From: JAZRWQ01 sp045541395
GTDB taxonomy: Bacteria > Bacillota > Clostridia > Oscillospirales > UMGS1783
Assembly: GCA_045541395.1 (NCBI GenBank)
Contig: JAZQIZ010000022.1
Coordinates: 1 to 22,234, forward strand
Length of the DNA stretch: 22,234 bases
Reading direction: 5' to 3'
Shown: positions 8,499-17,362 of the stretch, in pieces
Numbering within the stretch: position 1 is the stretch's first letter
Layout of the letters: each line of letters opens with the position of its first letter
The notes under the pieces: generated by a model
The model's database searches: none
The model's input: the letters and a program-made list of their open reading frames with translations, nothing else
What the model was told of the DNA's origin: nothing
Translations under genes and position numbers: made by a program

Positions 8499-8527
8499 TT
8501 GTAAATTTGTAGATTTTTGTATATAAT
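8499..8527 (+). promoter_or_regulatory. Putative promoter of glnN
   Basis: TTGTAA (8499-8504), a 17-base spacer and a perfect TATAAT (8522-8527) lie about 33 bp ahead of the glnN start. The roughly 150 bp between this and the divergent regulator promoter is very AT-rich with T-runs. A TTGACA at 8462-8467 has no matching -10. I found no riboswitch-like structure there. Confidence 0.6.
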
Positions 8528-8559
8528 ATAAAAAAAGAGTTTAAGAGGCGGAGGTTTTT

Positions 8560-10650
8560 ATGGAAAAGAACAATCTTATAGAAAACTACGGCACCAAGGT
8601 TTTCAATGATAAAGTAATGCGTGCCCGTTTACCGATGGACGTTTATTACACTATGAAGAAAATAATTTATGAAGGCAAACAGCTTGATAAAGATACTGCA
8701 AAGGCTGTTGCCAAGGCAATGAAGGACTGGGCAGTTGAAAACGGTGCTACCCATTACACCCATTGGTTCCAGCCTCTTACGGGAATTACTGCCGAGAAAC
8801 ACGACTCCTTTGTTTCCCCTGCAGGTGATGGCGGCGCGGTTTTGGAATTTTCGGTAAACACACTTATTAAGGGCGAGACAGACGCATCCTCTTTCCCTTC
8901 CGGTGGTTTGAGAGACACCTTTGAGGCCCGCGGTTATACTGCGTGGGACTGCACCTCCCCTGCCTTTATTAAAGACGACACTCTTTACATACCTACAGCC
9001 TTCTGCTCTTATAACGGCGAAGCTCTTGATAAGAAAACCCCCCTTTTACGTTCTATGGAGGTTCTTAACGATCAGGCAATGAGAGTACTCAGAGCTATGG
9101 GCAACAAAACCTCTAAAAAAATAATTGCTACCTGCGGACCTGAACAGGAATATTTCCTTATTGACCGTGCTCTTTATGAAAAAAGAAGGGACCTTAAGCT
9201 TTGCGGCAGGACCTTGTTTGGCGCTCCCCCTGCAAAAGGTCAGGAGATGGACGACCACTATTATGGCAGAATAAAGGTTAGAATAAGCGAATTTATGCAG
9301 GATCTTGACAGGGAACTCTGGAAACTTGGCATTCCCTCTAAAACAAGGCACAATGAGGTTGCACCTGCTCAACACGAGCTTGCGCCTGTTTATGCAACTG
9401 CAAATATTGCTTGTGATCACAATCAGCTTATTATGACCCTTATGCGTCAGATCTCAAAAAAGCACGGGCTTGCCTGCCTTTTACATGAGAAACCCTTTGA
9501 CGGCGTTAACGGATCAGGTAAGCATAATAACTGGTCCTTATCCACCGACGACGGTCAGGTTCTTTTGGATCCCGGCGACACCCCTCAGGACAACAAGCGT
9601 TTCCTTGTTTTCCTTTCGGCGGTAATTAAGGCGGTTGATGAATATGCAGACCTGCTTAGATTTTCAATTGCCGTTCCCGGCAACGATCTGCGTTTGGGCG
9701 GACATGAAGCGCCCCCTGCAATAGTTTCGGTATTTTTAGGTGATGAGCTTGGTGCTATTGTTGATTCTATAGTTACAAACAAGCCCTTTAAAAGCATCGG
9801 CGGACAGAATGTTGAGATTGGCGTTTCTTCTCTGCCGGAGCTTCCCAAGGATAATACCGACAGAAACAGAACTTCTCCATTTGCCTTTACCGGCAATAAG
9901 TTTGAATTCCGTATGTGCGGCTCCAGCGCTTCCGTTGCCGATTCCAGCACAGTTCTTAATACTATTGTTGCCGACGCTCTTATGAGCTTTGCCGACAAGC
10001 TTGAAAATGCTTCGGACGTAGACAGTGAAATAGACAAGCTTATTAAATACACCCTTAAGAAGCACAGCCGTGTTATATTCAACGGTAACGGCTACACTGA
10101 AGAATGGGTAGAAGAAGCAAAAAAACGCGGTCTGCCAAATATTGAATGTATGGTAGATGCAACAGAAGCAATAATTGCACCCAAGAACCTTGAAATGTTT
10201 GAACGCACAGGCACCTACACCAAAGAAGAATGCAAGGCCCGCTATGAGATTGCTTTGGAGACCTATGCAAAAACAATACATATTGAAGCGCTCACCACCT
10301 CTGAAATGGCCCGTCAGCAGATACTTCCCGCGGTTATGGAATACTGCGGAAAGCTTGCTGAAAGCGCCATTAAGGTTGATAAAATGGGCGGAGACACCAC
10401 TGTTTATAAAAAGGACATTACCCTTTTAACCAAGCTGCTCACCCAGGCAGAGGACGGCTGTACTGTTCTGGAGAACCTTGTGGATATAGCCACAAGCGAA
10501 CCCGATATTCGCAAACAAGCCCACATATACAGAGAGCAGGTCGTTCCTTCAATGGAAGCATTGCGCAAAATCTGCGATACTATGGAACAGAACACCGAAT
10601 CCAAGGCATGGCCTATGCCAACCTATTTTGATCTGATGTTCAATGTTTAA
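8560..10650 (+). CDS. glnN: Glutamine synthetase type III
   Basis: This enzyme makes glutamine from glutamate, ammonia and ATP, the entry point of nitrogen assimilation. The 696-residue length and motifs fit GSIII (about 700 residues, dodecamer) rather than GSI or GSII. Visible motifs are THWFQPLTG (near residue 62), ATCGPEQEYFLID with a metal-binding Glu, RHNEVAPAQHELAP, DGVNGSGKHNNWS (the HxNxS-type ATP/glutamate segment) and RNRTSPFAFTGNKFEFR. The ATG at 8560 follows GGCGGAGGTTTTT. It is monocistronic, with its own promoter and terminator, divergent from the PucR/CdaR-type regulator. Nothing in it looks truncated or shifted. Confidence 0.96.
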   Translation: MEKNNLIENYGTKVFNDKVMRARLPMDVYYTMKKIIYEGKQLDKDTAKAVAKAMKDWAVENGATHYTHWFQPLTGITAEKHDSFVSPAGDGGAVLEFSVNTLIKGETDASSFPSGGLRDTFEARGYTAWDCTSPAFIKDDTLYIPTAFCSYNGEALDKKTPLLRSMEVLNDQAMRVLRAMGNKTSKKIIATCGPEQEYFLIDRALYEKRRDLKLCGRTLFGAPPAKGQEMDDHYYGRIKVRISEFMQDLDRELWKLGIPSKTRHNEVAPAQHELAPVYATANIACDHNQLIMTLMRQISKKHGLACLLHEKPFDGVNGSGKHNNWSLSTDDGQVLLDPGDTPQDNKRFLVFLSAVIKAVDEYADLLRFSIAVPGNDLRLGGHEAPPAIVSVFLGDELGAIVDSIVTNKPFKSIGGQNVEIGVSSLPELPKDNTDRNRTSPFAFTGNKFEFRMCGSSASVADSSTVLNTIVADALMSFADKLENASDVDSEIDKLIKYTLKKHSRVIFNGNGYTEEWVEEAKKRGLPNIECMVDATEAIIAPKNLEMFERTGTYTKEECKARYEIALETYAKTIHIEALTTSEMARQQILPAVMEYCGKLAESAIKVDKMGGDTTVYKKDITLLTKLLTQAEDGCTVLENLVDIATSEPDIRKQAHIYREQVVPSMEALRKICDTMEQNTESKAWPMPTYFDLMFNV

Positions 10651-10656
10651 GTTTTT

Positions 10657-10688
10657 AGCGCCTGAATGGTTTTCAGGCGCTTATTTTT
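10657..10688 (+). terminator. Terminator of glnN
   Basis: A 10-bp perfect stem (AGCGCCTGAA/TTCAGGCGCT) with a 5-base loop is followed by TTATTTTT, seven bases after the glnN stop. Confidence 0.9.
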
Positions 10689-10740
10689 GCGTTAAAAAGG
10701 CTTAAAAGTGGAGAAAAAAACCTTGGAAATAATATAAGGG

Positions 10741-10769
10741 TTGCATTTTTTAAAAAAATGTATTAAAAT
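10741..10769 (+). promoter_or_regulatory. Putative promoter of the G5/3D protein gene
   Basis: TTGCAT (10741-10746), 17-base spacer, TAAAAT (10764-10769). The spacer contains the symmetric stretch CATTTTTTAAAAAAATG (10744-10760), which may bend DNA. It lies 32 bp ahead of the start at 10802. Confidence 0.5.
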
Positions 10770-10801
10770 ATCGCAGAATGCCACAGAAAGGAGAATCACA
10801 T

Positions 10802-12106
10802 ATGTCTGCCCAACGAGAAGAAATATCTCTTGAGAAAATATATGAAGAATTCGGCGTTGAGCCCTATTTATCTGAAACCGATATATTAGTAGATTCTGTT
10901 GACATTGACGATATTTTATTCGAAGAAATGTTTAAAACCTCCAAGCAGCAGGTTGATGCAACAGAGGAGGAACTTGAGGATATTATAAAAGAATATACTC
11001 AGGAGATACATGTTGCTCAAGCGCCTGTAAGAGAAGAGCCTGTAATTAAGGAAGAACCGAAAAAAGAGCCTGCTCAAAAAGCAACAAAGCATATCAAGGA
11101 ACAAAAGGCGGTTAAAAAAACACACCCGGAGAAAAAACAAAGAAGATTTCCTTACGTTATTATTGCAGCTTTTGCAGATGCAGCCATTTTGGTTTTTGCT
11201 ATAGTTATGCTTTTGCAGTTAAGGCCTACTTATACGGTCAAATATGAAAACGAAACTATTACCCTCAGGACCTTTGAGAGAAATACCGAAGCAGTTTTAG
11301 AGCTTACGGCGCTTGAATATGACACCGAAGCTAAAATTGAAACCGAAACCACAAATGATAACGTTATAATTACGGTTACAGACCCATTTGAAGTAAATTT
11401 CATCTGTGACGGCAAAACAAAGTCAGTAACAACTACCGGGGCCACGCTTAAGGAGCTTTTAAAGAATGCCAACATTACCTTAGGGGAAAACGATGAAATA
11501 TCAAGACCGCTTGAGGATACTATTACAAACGCACAAACCGTAACTGTAAACAGAGTAACCTACAAAGAAAGATTTGAAGAAGAGATAATCCCGGCGCCTG
11601 TTGACGACCAGAGCGACGGAGCTGAGCACACCTACACCGTTGAAGGTCAAAGCGGCGCAGCTATAGTTACTTACCGGGACAAATACGTTAACGGTAAGCT
11701 TGAAGATTCAAAAGAAATAAACAGAAAGATTACGACCGAGGCAGTTGCCACCCTTATACTTTCTCTTGAACACGACGGGGCTATACCCGAAAACGATGAA
11801 ATACCCGAGGATTATATTAGGGTAATTGATATAGAATGTACCGCATATCACCTGCCGGGCAACCGTACAGCCACAGGCAAATGGGCACAACGAGGCTACG
11901 TGGCAGTAGACCCTTCGGTTATACCATTAGGAACCAAAATGTATATTTGCAGTGAAGACGGCAAGTTTGTTTACGGTTACTGTCAGGCAGAAGACACCGG
12001 CAGCGCCGTTAAGGGCAATATTGTAGACCTGCATATGGATTCTGTGGAAGAATGCATGCAGTTCGGCCGCAGAAAAATGATTGCTTATATAATTGAAGAG
12101 GGCTAA
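10802..12106 (+). CDS. Membrane-anchored DUF348/G5/3D-domain cell-wall protein (YabE-like)
   Basis: The frame opens at 10778, but the ATG at 10802 sits 8 bases after AGAAAGGAG, giving 434 residues. Residues 1-115 are a hydrophilic, acidic then Lys-rich cytoplasmic region, 117-140 one membrane segment, and the rest is outside. DUF348-like ubiquitin-fold segments (about 145-245) lead into a G5 domain (about 250-325) and a C-terminal 3D domain (340-432). The 3D domain has CTAYH (346-350), TATGK, VAVDPSVIPLGTKMYI and EDTGSAVKGNIVDLHMDS, with the signature aspartates Asp370, Asp398 and Asp409. The 3D fold is shared with MltA lytic transglycosylases and YabE/YocH/Rpf-type muralytic enzymes, so peptidoglycan cleavage is likely. 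The long cytoplasmic head is unusual. It is transcribed alone, converging on gph. Confidence 0.9.
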   Translation: MSAQREEISLEKIYEEFGVEPYLSETDILVDSVDIDDILFEEMFKTSKQQVDATEEELEDIIKEYTQEIHVAQAPVREEPVIKEEPKKEPAQKATKHIKEQKAVKKTHPEKKQRRFPYVIIAAFADAAILVFAIVMLLQLRPTYTVKYENETITLRTFERNTEAVLELTALEYDTEAKIETETTNDNVIITVTDPFEVNFICDGKTKSVTTTGATLKELLKNANITLGENDEISRPLEDTITNAQTVTVNRVTYKERFEEEIIPAPVDDQSDGAEHTYTVEGQSGAAIVTYRDKYVNGKLEDSKEINRKITTEAVATLILSLEHDGAIPENDEIPEDYIRVIDIECTAYHLPGNRTATGKWAQRGYVAVDPSVIPLGTKMYICSEDGKFVYGYCQAEDTGSAVKGNIVDLHMDSVEECMQFGRRKMIAYIIEEG

Positions 12107-12138
12107 AAAAATGACCTGCATACAGCAGGTCATTTTTT
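12106..12138. terminator. Shared bidirectional terminator
   Basis: A 14-bp stem (AAAAAATGACCTGC paired with its complement, loop ATACA) is flanked by A and T runs. It overlaps the stop codons of both convergent genes, the 3D protein (ends 12106) and the HAD phosphatase (ends 12137). Confidence 0.9.
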
Positions 12139-12769
12139 ATACAAGATCCAATATTTGTTCGGGAGTGTGAACTATTGTTTTGGCGCCGTTGGCAATAAGA
12201 AATTCTTCATTTCTAAAACCCCAGGTAACTGATATACAGGGTATACCGGCATTTTGGGCTGTAAGGATATCAACCTCACTGTCGCCAACGTAAACACAGT
12301 TTATATCATTTAGGGCTTCCATTGCCTTCAGCACCGTATCGGGAGCAGGCTTTTTGTTCACTCCTTGGCTTTCGCCTATAGCAACCGATATGAGATCGCC
12401 GAAATAAGCCTTGCAAAGGCTTTTAACGGCAGCATCAAACTTATTTGAAACCACCGCCATTTTTATACCCCTTTCCTTAAGGGTACGTAAAAGCTCAGGT
12501 ATTCCCTTATACGGTCCGGTTTTATTTTTACAATTCAGTGCATAATGCTCTTTAAAACAGGAAAGACAGACATTGAACTGTTGTTCTGAAATATTTTCGG
12601 GAAGCGAAAGCTCCATTAATCTTTTTACCCCGTTGCCTACAAATGCGCGGACCTCTTCTAAAGTTCTTTCTGGGTAAGAGTATTTATTAAGGGTAAAATT
12701 AACGCTGTCTGCCAGGTCCTCAAGGGTATCCAGCAAGGTACCGTCAAGATCAAAAATAAGGGTTTTCAA
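12137..12769 (-). CDS. gph: HAD hydrolase, phosphoglycolate phosphatase-like
   Basis: A 210-residue Gph/PGMB-type HAD phosphatase. Motif I is FDLDGTLLDT with nucleophile Asp7 and acid Asp9, motif II AVVSNK, motif III Lys in KKPAPDTVLKAM, motif IV VYVGDSEVDILTAQNAG. The helical C1 cap (about residues 15-80) is typical of phosphoglycolate phosphatases; pyrophosphatase or sugar-phosphatase activity is possible. The start is TTG at 12769, which overlaps the TGA of the upstream CBS gene (TTGA) and has GAGG seven bases ahead. This suggests translation coupled to the CBS protein. Confidence 0.88.
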   Translation of the reverse strand: MKTLIFDLDGTLLDTLEDLADSVNFTLNKYSYPERTLEEVRAFVGNGVKRLMELSLPENISEQQFNVCLSCFKEHYALNCKNKTGPYKGIPELLRTLKERGIKMAVVSNKFDAAVKSLCKAYFGDLISVAIGESQGVNKKPAPDTVLKAMEALNDINCVYVGDSEVDILTAQNAGIPCISVTWGFRNEEFLIANGAKTIVHTPEQILDLV

Positions 12770-13176
12770 TTATTATCCTCTTTTCTTATGTAAAGGTAAT
12801 TAATAACGTCCTTTCGGGTTATTATGCCAACAAATACGTCTCTGTCATCTACAACGGGGACAAAGTTCTGCTCCATTATTCTTTTGACAAGATCGTCTAT
12901 ACTTGCGGTGACCCGAACGGCAGGATTCCAGTCTCTTCTCATAATATCCTTTATAAAGAACTTTTCCTGTTCCTTTATATTGAATTTATTATTATAGAGC
13001 ATATTCCACAGAAAATCACCTTCGCTTACGGTACCGCAATAAACACCCTGTTTGTTAATAACCGGGATGGCGGTATAGCCATAGGTGCGCATTTTTTCAA
13101 TGCCCTGTCTTACGGTACTGTCTATATCCAAGAAGGCGACGGTGGTTTTAGGACGCAAAAAAGCAAGTATATTCAT
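12766..13176 (-). CDS. CBS-domain pair protein
   Basis: A 136-residue protein made only of two CBS motifs, a regulatory module that binds adenine nucleotides. CBS1 (about residues 10-65) has VRQGIEKMRTYGYTAIPVINKQGVYCGTVSEGDFL split across its core, CBS2 (about 75-130) ends VGIITRKDVINYL. The frame opens with GTG at 13185, but that GTG lies in AGGAGGTG, so the ATG at 13176 is the start. It overlaps the following phosphatase gene by 4 bp. As stand-alone CBS proteins usually act on a partner, the coupled phosphatase is a candidate, though this is only context. Confidence 0.88.
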   Translation of the reverse strand: MNILAFLRPKTTVAFLDIDSTVRQGIEKMRTYGYTAIPVINKQGVYCGTVSEGDFLWNMLYNNKFNIKEQEKFFIKDIMRRDWNPAVRVTASIDDLVKRIMEQNFVPVVDDRDVFVGIITRKDVINYLYIRKEDNN

Positions 13177-13311
13177 AATATACACCTCCTGTAAATTAAG
13201 TATAACATATTTTTAAATTATATGATATAAAATTTATATAAATTCTAAAAACTTCTTTACAATGATTTTTATTTATGTTACCTTTATATTAGTTTTACGG
13301 AGGTATTTTTT

Positions 13312-15969
13312 ATGGATAAAAAATTAACGGTTTATTTATTCAGCTCTTCCCATTGGGACAGAGAATGGTACCAGAATTTTCAGGGGTTCAGATGGCGTCT
13401 TACGGATATGGTAGATGACCTTATAGAAAAGCTTGAAGATAACCCCGAATTTAAACAGTTTACCTTTGACGGACAGACTATTGTTTTGGAGGATTACCTT
13501 GAAATAGCTCCCGAAAACAAAGAAAGACTTGCAAAGCTTATAAAAGACGGCCGTATTCTTATAGGGCCTTGGTACGTAATGCCCGACGAATACCTTGTTT
13601 CGGGAGAAAGCCTTATACATAATATGCTCATGGGTACAAAAATAAGCAAGGATTATGGGGTTTTACCAAACAAGCACGGGTATATAAACGATATTTTCGG
13701 CCATACCGCCCAGATGCCTCAGATACTAAAGGGCTTTAATATTGACGGCGCCCTTTTAGGCCGAGGCACCAACGAAGGGGATTTTCCTGCATTTTTTAAT
13801 TGGGAAAGCCCTGACGGCAGCAGAGTTATAACATATAAGCTCCAGGACAATAAGGGTTACGGCGCATTTTGGTTTGAAATGTATAATTTTCAGGAGAGAA
13901 ACACTCCCGAACAGATGGATGAAGGCTTAAGAAATCTTATTGACCATGATATTTCCAGAACAGATGTTCCTGTTGTAATAATAATGGATGCGCAGGATCA
14001 TCAGCATATTCATATGGATAAGCTCCTTTATGCAAAAAAGCGAATCGGGGAGCTTTACCCTGGCGCAGAGGTAAAAACGGTTTCCCTTTGCCGCATGGTT
14101 GAACAGCTTAAGGAATATGAAAACTCCCTGCCGGTACACAAGGGAGAAATAAACGATACCGCAAGGGATAAAAATATTTTTGTTCACCTTATTACAAACA
14201 CCCTTTCCTCCCGTTATGATATTAAGAGCGCCAACGATAAAGGACAGACTCTTTTGGAAAAATGGGCAGGGCCTTTAACGGCAATGAGTAATACTCTTGG
14301 CAAAAAGCCCATAAGAAAGGCCTTTTATGATACCGCATATAAACACCTTATTCAGAACCATCCCCACGATTCTATTTGCGGCTGCTCTCCCGATCAGATC
14401 CATAAGGATATGGGATATCGCTTTGATCAGGTATTTGAAATTGCCAATGAGATATGCGATCACGGTATGAATTACCTGTCCCGCACCGAAAAAGAAGGCA
14501 AAAATACCGTGCTATCCATTTTCAATCCTTTACCTTTTGAACGGAAAGAGGCAGTTACAGTAGACCTTTGGTTTGACTGTGATTATAAATACAGATATTC
14601 CGAGCCCTTTGGCTATGAAGACAGAAACTCGTTTTTCATAGTTGACAGCAGCGGCAAACAGATCCCCTACCGCCTACTTAACATTACAAGAAACAAGAAG
14701 CAGGTAGTTTGCGGCAAATATTATGATTTTGACAGGCACACTGTCTCCTTTGAAGCACAGCTTCCTGCCGGTGGCATTGCCGAATATATGATAGTTCCCA
14801 AAGAAGGGGCTGTAAGGTATTTTGACAGCCTGAGAACAGGCGCAAATACAGCGGAAAACGATTATATTAAGCTTAAAGTCAATGCCGACGGTACAATTTG
14901 CATTACCGACAAGCGCACAGGCAAAGTTTATGATGATCAGCTTCAGTTTGCCGATAACGGTGATATTGGCGACGGCTGGTTCACCTGCGCTCCCACCAAC
15001 GACAGGACTTATCTGAGCACAGGCTCCAATGCGATCATATCGGTTTGTGAAGACACTCCCGCTCAGTGCACCTTTACAATTGAAAAGGAAATTTATCTGC
15101 CCGAAGGGGTCGTACGTACCCACGAGCTTAAGCCCGACATACGAAGAAGCGAAAAGTATGCTTTGGTGAAGGTTACTTCAAGGGTTTCAGTTACAAAGAG
15201 CAGCCCTATGGTCAAAGTAAAAATGACTATAGACAACACTGCCAAAAACCACAGGCTCCGCCTGATTATTCCCACAGGCATTACCGAAGATAAATACTAT
15301 GCTTCCCTGGCATTCTGCGTTACCGAAAGGCCGGTCTCTCTGCCGAAGGAAAGAGAAATGTGGAGAGAAGCCTGCCAGCACGAAAAGGCTATGACTTCCT
15401 TTGCCTATAAAAAGAATGAGGAAGGCGGCCTTGCCTTTATCAGCGGCGGCGGACTTCACGAGGTAGGCGCCTTTGACGATAAGGAGGGCACCCTTGCAAT
15501 TACCTTACTGCGCTGTATCGGTCAGGCAGAGCCCCATCAGGAGGTTATTGCAGGGCAGATGCCGGGCAAATGGGAGTATAATTTCGGTCTTTTGCCTATA
15601 GCAAAAGAAACCAATGCCGATATGCAAAGATATTCCGATATTTTAGCTACAGGTATTCGTTTTAAAGAAGACAGGACCGACCTTGAAAAAGCGGAAAATA
15701 CAAGCTTCTTTGCCCTTGAAAACCTAAGCGGCAATATTTGCTACAGCACCTTAAAGCCTGCCGAAGACGGAGACGGTATGATAATTCGCCTTTTCAATAT
15801 GGAAAATACGGAAGAAACCGCATCCCTTGCCTTCTGCAAAAATATAAAAGCGGCTTATTTTACCGACCTTGAAGAGAACATCATATCCAAAGCTTCCTTT
15901 GAAAGCAATAAAGTTGAATTCAAAGTTGGCCCCCATAAAATAATTACGTTAAATATTGAGCTTCAATAA
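13312..15969 (+). CDS. Glycoside hydrolase family 38 alpha-mannosidase
   Basis: An 885-residue retaining alpha-mannosidase of family GH38. The N-terminal (beta/alpha)7 domain has HWDREWY with zinc ligands His14 and Asp16, the nucleophile Asp127 in NDIFGH, and the zinc-binding HPHDSICGC segment (His350, His352). A helical linker (about 290-390) and the C-terminal beta-sandwich domains follow. There is no signal peptide or membrane segment, so it is cytoplasmic and probably acts on imported mannosyl oligosaccharides, such as fragments of N-glycan or yeast mannan (inference). The ATG at 13312 follows ACGGAGG. No clean promoter with proper spacing was found in the AT-rich 13186-13311 stretch (TTTACA at 13256 and TATATT at 13285 are 23 bases apart). 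It is single, between convergent and divergent neighbours. Confidence 0.94.
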   Translation: MDKKLTVYLFSSSHWDREWYQNFQGFRWRLTDMVDDLIEKLEDNPEFKQFTFDGQTIVLEDYLEIAPENKERLAKLIKDGRILIGPWYVMPDEYLVSGESLIHNMLMGTKISKDYGVLPNKHGYINDIFGHTAQMPQILKGFNIDGALLGRGTNEGDFPAFFNWESPDGSRVITYKLQDNKGYGAFWFEMYNFQERNTPEQMDEGLRNLIDHDISRTDVPVVIIMDAQDHQHIHMDKLLYAKKRIGELYPGAEVKTVSLCRMVEQLKEYENSLPVHKGEINDTARDKNIFVHLITNTLSSRYDIKSANDKGQTLLEKWAGPLTAMSNTLGKKPIRKAFYDTAYKHLIQNHPHDSICGCSPDQIHKDMGYRFDQVFEIANEICDHGMNYLSRTEKEGKNTVLSIFNPLPFERKEAVTVDLWFDCDYKYRYSEPFGYEDRNSFFIVDSSGKQIPYRLLNITRNKKQVVCGKYYDFDRHTVSFEAQLPAGGIAEYMIVPKEGAVRYFDSLRTGANTAENDYIKLKVNADGTICITDKRTGKVYDDQLQFADNGDIGDGWFTCAPTNDRTYLSTGSNAIISVCEDTPAQCTFTIEKEIYLPEGVVRTHELKPDIRRSEKYALVKVTSRVSVTKSSPMVKVKMTIDNTAKNHRLRLIIPTGITEDKYYASLAFCVTERPVSLPKEREMWREACQHEKAMTSFAYKKNEEGGLAFISGGGLHEVGAFDDKEGTLAITLLRCIGQAEPHQEVIAGQMPGKWEYNFGLLPIAKETNADMQRYSDILATGIRFKEDRTDLEKAENTSFFALENLSGNICYSTLKPAEDGDGMIIRLFNMENTEETASLAFCKNIKAAYFTDLEENIISKASFESNKVEFKVGPHKIITLNIELQ

Positions 15970-16000
15970 AAAATTCCCGCACAGCAGTGCGGGAATTTTT
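15969..16000. terminator. Shared bidirectional terminator
   Basis: A 14-bp perfect stem (core ATTCCCGCAC/GTGCGGGAAT) with loop AGCA, A-run before and T-run after, lies exactly between the stops of the convergent GH38 gene (15969) and dtd (16001). Confidence 0.92.
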
Positions 16001-16435
16001 TTATTCTAAAACCAAGGTAAAAGGGCCGTCATTTACAAGCTCGACCTTCATATCGGCACCAAATGAGCCGTGCTCCACATTGGGAACGTATTTTTTGGCT
16101 TCCTCTATAAAGTATTCATAAAGCTCGTTTGCCAAAGCAGGATCACCTGCATTTACAAAGCTTGGGCGGTTACCTTTTCTGCAATCGGCATAAAGAGTAA
16201 ACTGAGAAACTATTAAAAGTGAACCGTTTACATCCTTTAAAGAAAGGTTGGTTTTGCCGTTTTCATCGGCAAAAATGCGAAGGGCACATATTTTTTTGCA
16301 AAGGCGCTCAACATCCTCTTTAGTATCCTCATTTGATACACCCAAAAGAATAAGAAAGCCTTTATTTATTTTGCCTATGACCTTGCCTTCAACCGAAACG
16401 GAAGCTTTTTCAACTACCTGTAAAACTACTTTCAT
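16001..16435 (-). CDS. dtd: D-aminoacyl-tRNA deacylase
   Basis: DTD hydrolyses D-amino acids from mischarged tRNA, a proofreading step. The 144-residue length and the two active-site motifs SQFTLYAD and NDGPFTLVLE (family NxGPxT) identify it; MKVVLQVVEKASV is the typical start. Its ATG overlaps the stop of tktC (TAATG), making it the third gene of the tkt operon. The ribosome binding site (AAGGA, about 12 bases away) is weak, consistent with coupled translation. The metabolic link to transketolase is not obvious. Confidence 0.95.
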   Translation of the reverse strand: MKVVLQVVEKASVSVEGKVIGKINKGFLILLGVSNEDTKEDVERLCKKICALRIFADENGKTNLSLKDVNGSLLIVSQFTLYADCRKGNRPSFVNAGDPALANELYEYFIEEAKKYVPNVEHGSFGADMKVELVNDGPFTLVLE

Positions 16436-17361
16436 TACTTAAGCATTTCCTTTGCTTTTTCTACAAGGTTTTCTGCGCTGAGACCGAACAGCTTAAGAAC
16501 TTCCTTAGCGGCGCCGGACTTACCGAAGCAGTCTTCCACGCCAACACGCTTAACCCGGCAGGGGCAGTTTTCAGCTAAGGCTTCACAAACTGCGCTGCCT
16601 AAGCCGCCGTAAATATTATGTTCCTCGGCGGTAATGATCTTACCGGTTTCCTTTGCGGCCTTAACAAGAATATCCTTATCGATAGGCTTGATAGTGGGCA
16701 TATCAATAACTCTTACGTTAACGCCTTCTTCTTTAAGAATCTCGGCTGCCTTTAAAGCTTCCTGAACCATAAGGCCGGTTGCAACAATAGTAATATCGTT
16801 GCCTTCAGTAAGCTGATAGCCCTTACCTATTTCAAATTCCTTACCTTCTTCGTAAACTGCGGGAACAGCCAGTCTGCCCAGACGCATATAAACAGGGCCG
16901 TTAAACTTTGCAGCAGCCTTAACGAAGGCTTTAGTAGAAGCGGCATCACTGGGGCAAATTATAGTCATACCGGGGATAGTACGCATAATGCCTATATCCT
17001 CGTTGCACTGATGGGTAGCACCGTCTTCGCCAACGGAAATACCTGCATGAGTAGCTGCAATAGTAACGGGAAGATGGGGGTAACCGATAGAGTTTCTTAT
17101 CTGCTCAAAAGCTCTGCCTGCGGCGAACATTGCAAAGGAAGAAGCAAAAACAGTTTTCCCTGTTGTAGCAAGGCCTGCTGCAACAGCAACCATATTGCCT
17201 TCTGCAATACCGCAATTTATAAATCTTTCGGGGAATTCTTTTTTGAAGGTGGCGGTGTTTGTGGACTTGGAAAGGTCAGCATCCAAAACAACAATGTCCA
17301 TTTCCTTGCCAAGCTCCGCCAGAGCCTGTCCGTACGCTGCTCTTGTTGCTATATCTGCCAT
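16435..17361 (-). CDS. Transketolase, C-terminal subunit
   Basis: This is the second half of a two-polypeptide transketolase, which moves two-carbon units between sugar phosphates in the pentose phosphate pathway. The 308 residues hold the pyrimidine-binding domain (about 1-170), with the cofactor-activating Glu in NCGIAEGNM and the THAGISVGEDGATHQ segment, and the C-terminal transketolase domain (about 185-305). The ATG at 17361 follows GGAGGCAATGTAAT, which lies in the last codons of the N subunit, so the two are made as a coupled pair. The split is genuine, since both halves have complete domains and their own starts. Confidence 0.95.
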   Translation of the reverse strand: MADIATRAAYGQALAELGKEMDIVVLDADLSKSTNTATFKKEFPERFINCGIAEGNMVAVAAGLATTGKTVFASSFAMFAAGRAFEQIRNSIGYPHLPVTIAATHAGISVGEDGATHQCNEDIGIMRTIPGMTIICPSDAASTKAFVKAAAKFNGPVYMRLGRLAVPAVYEEGKEFEIGKGYQLTEGNDITIVATGLMVQEALKAAEILKEEGVNVRVIDMPTIKPIDKDILVKAAKETGKIITAEEHNIYGGLGSAVCEALAENCPCRVKRVGVEDCFGKSGAAKEVLKLFGLSAENLVEKAKEMLK

Positions 17362-17362
17362 A

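Noticed and set aside
9585..10281. Long minus-strand frames opposite glnN (165 and 181 codons)
   Set aside because: They lie wholly within a strongly conserved plus-strand gene, show low-complexity Ser/Cys/Phe-rich composition, and have no ribosome binding site. They are shadows.
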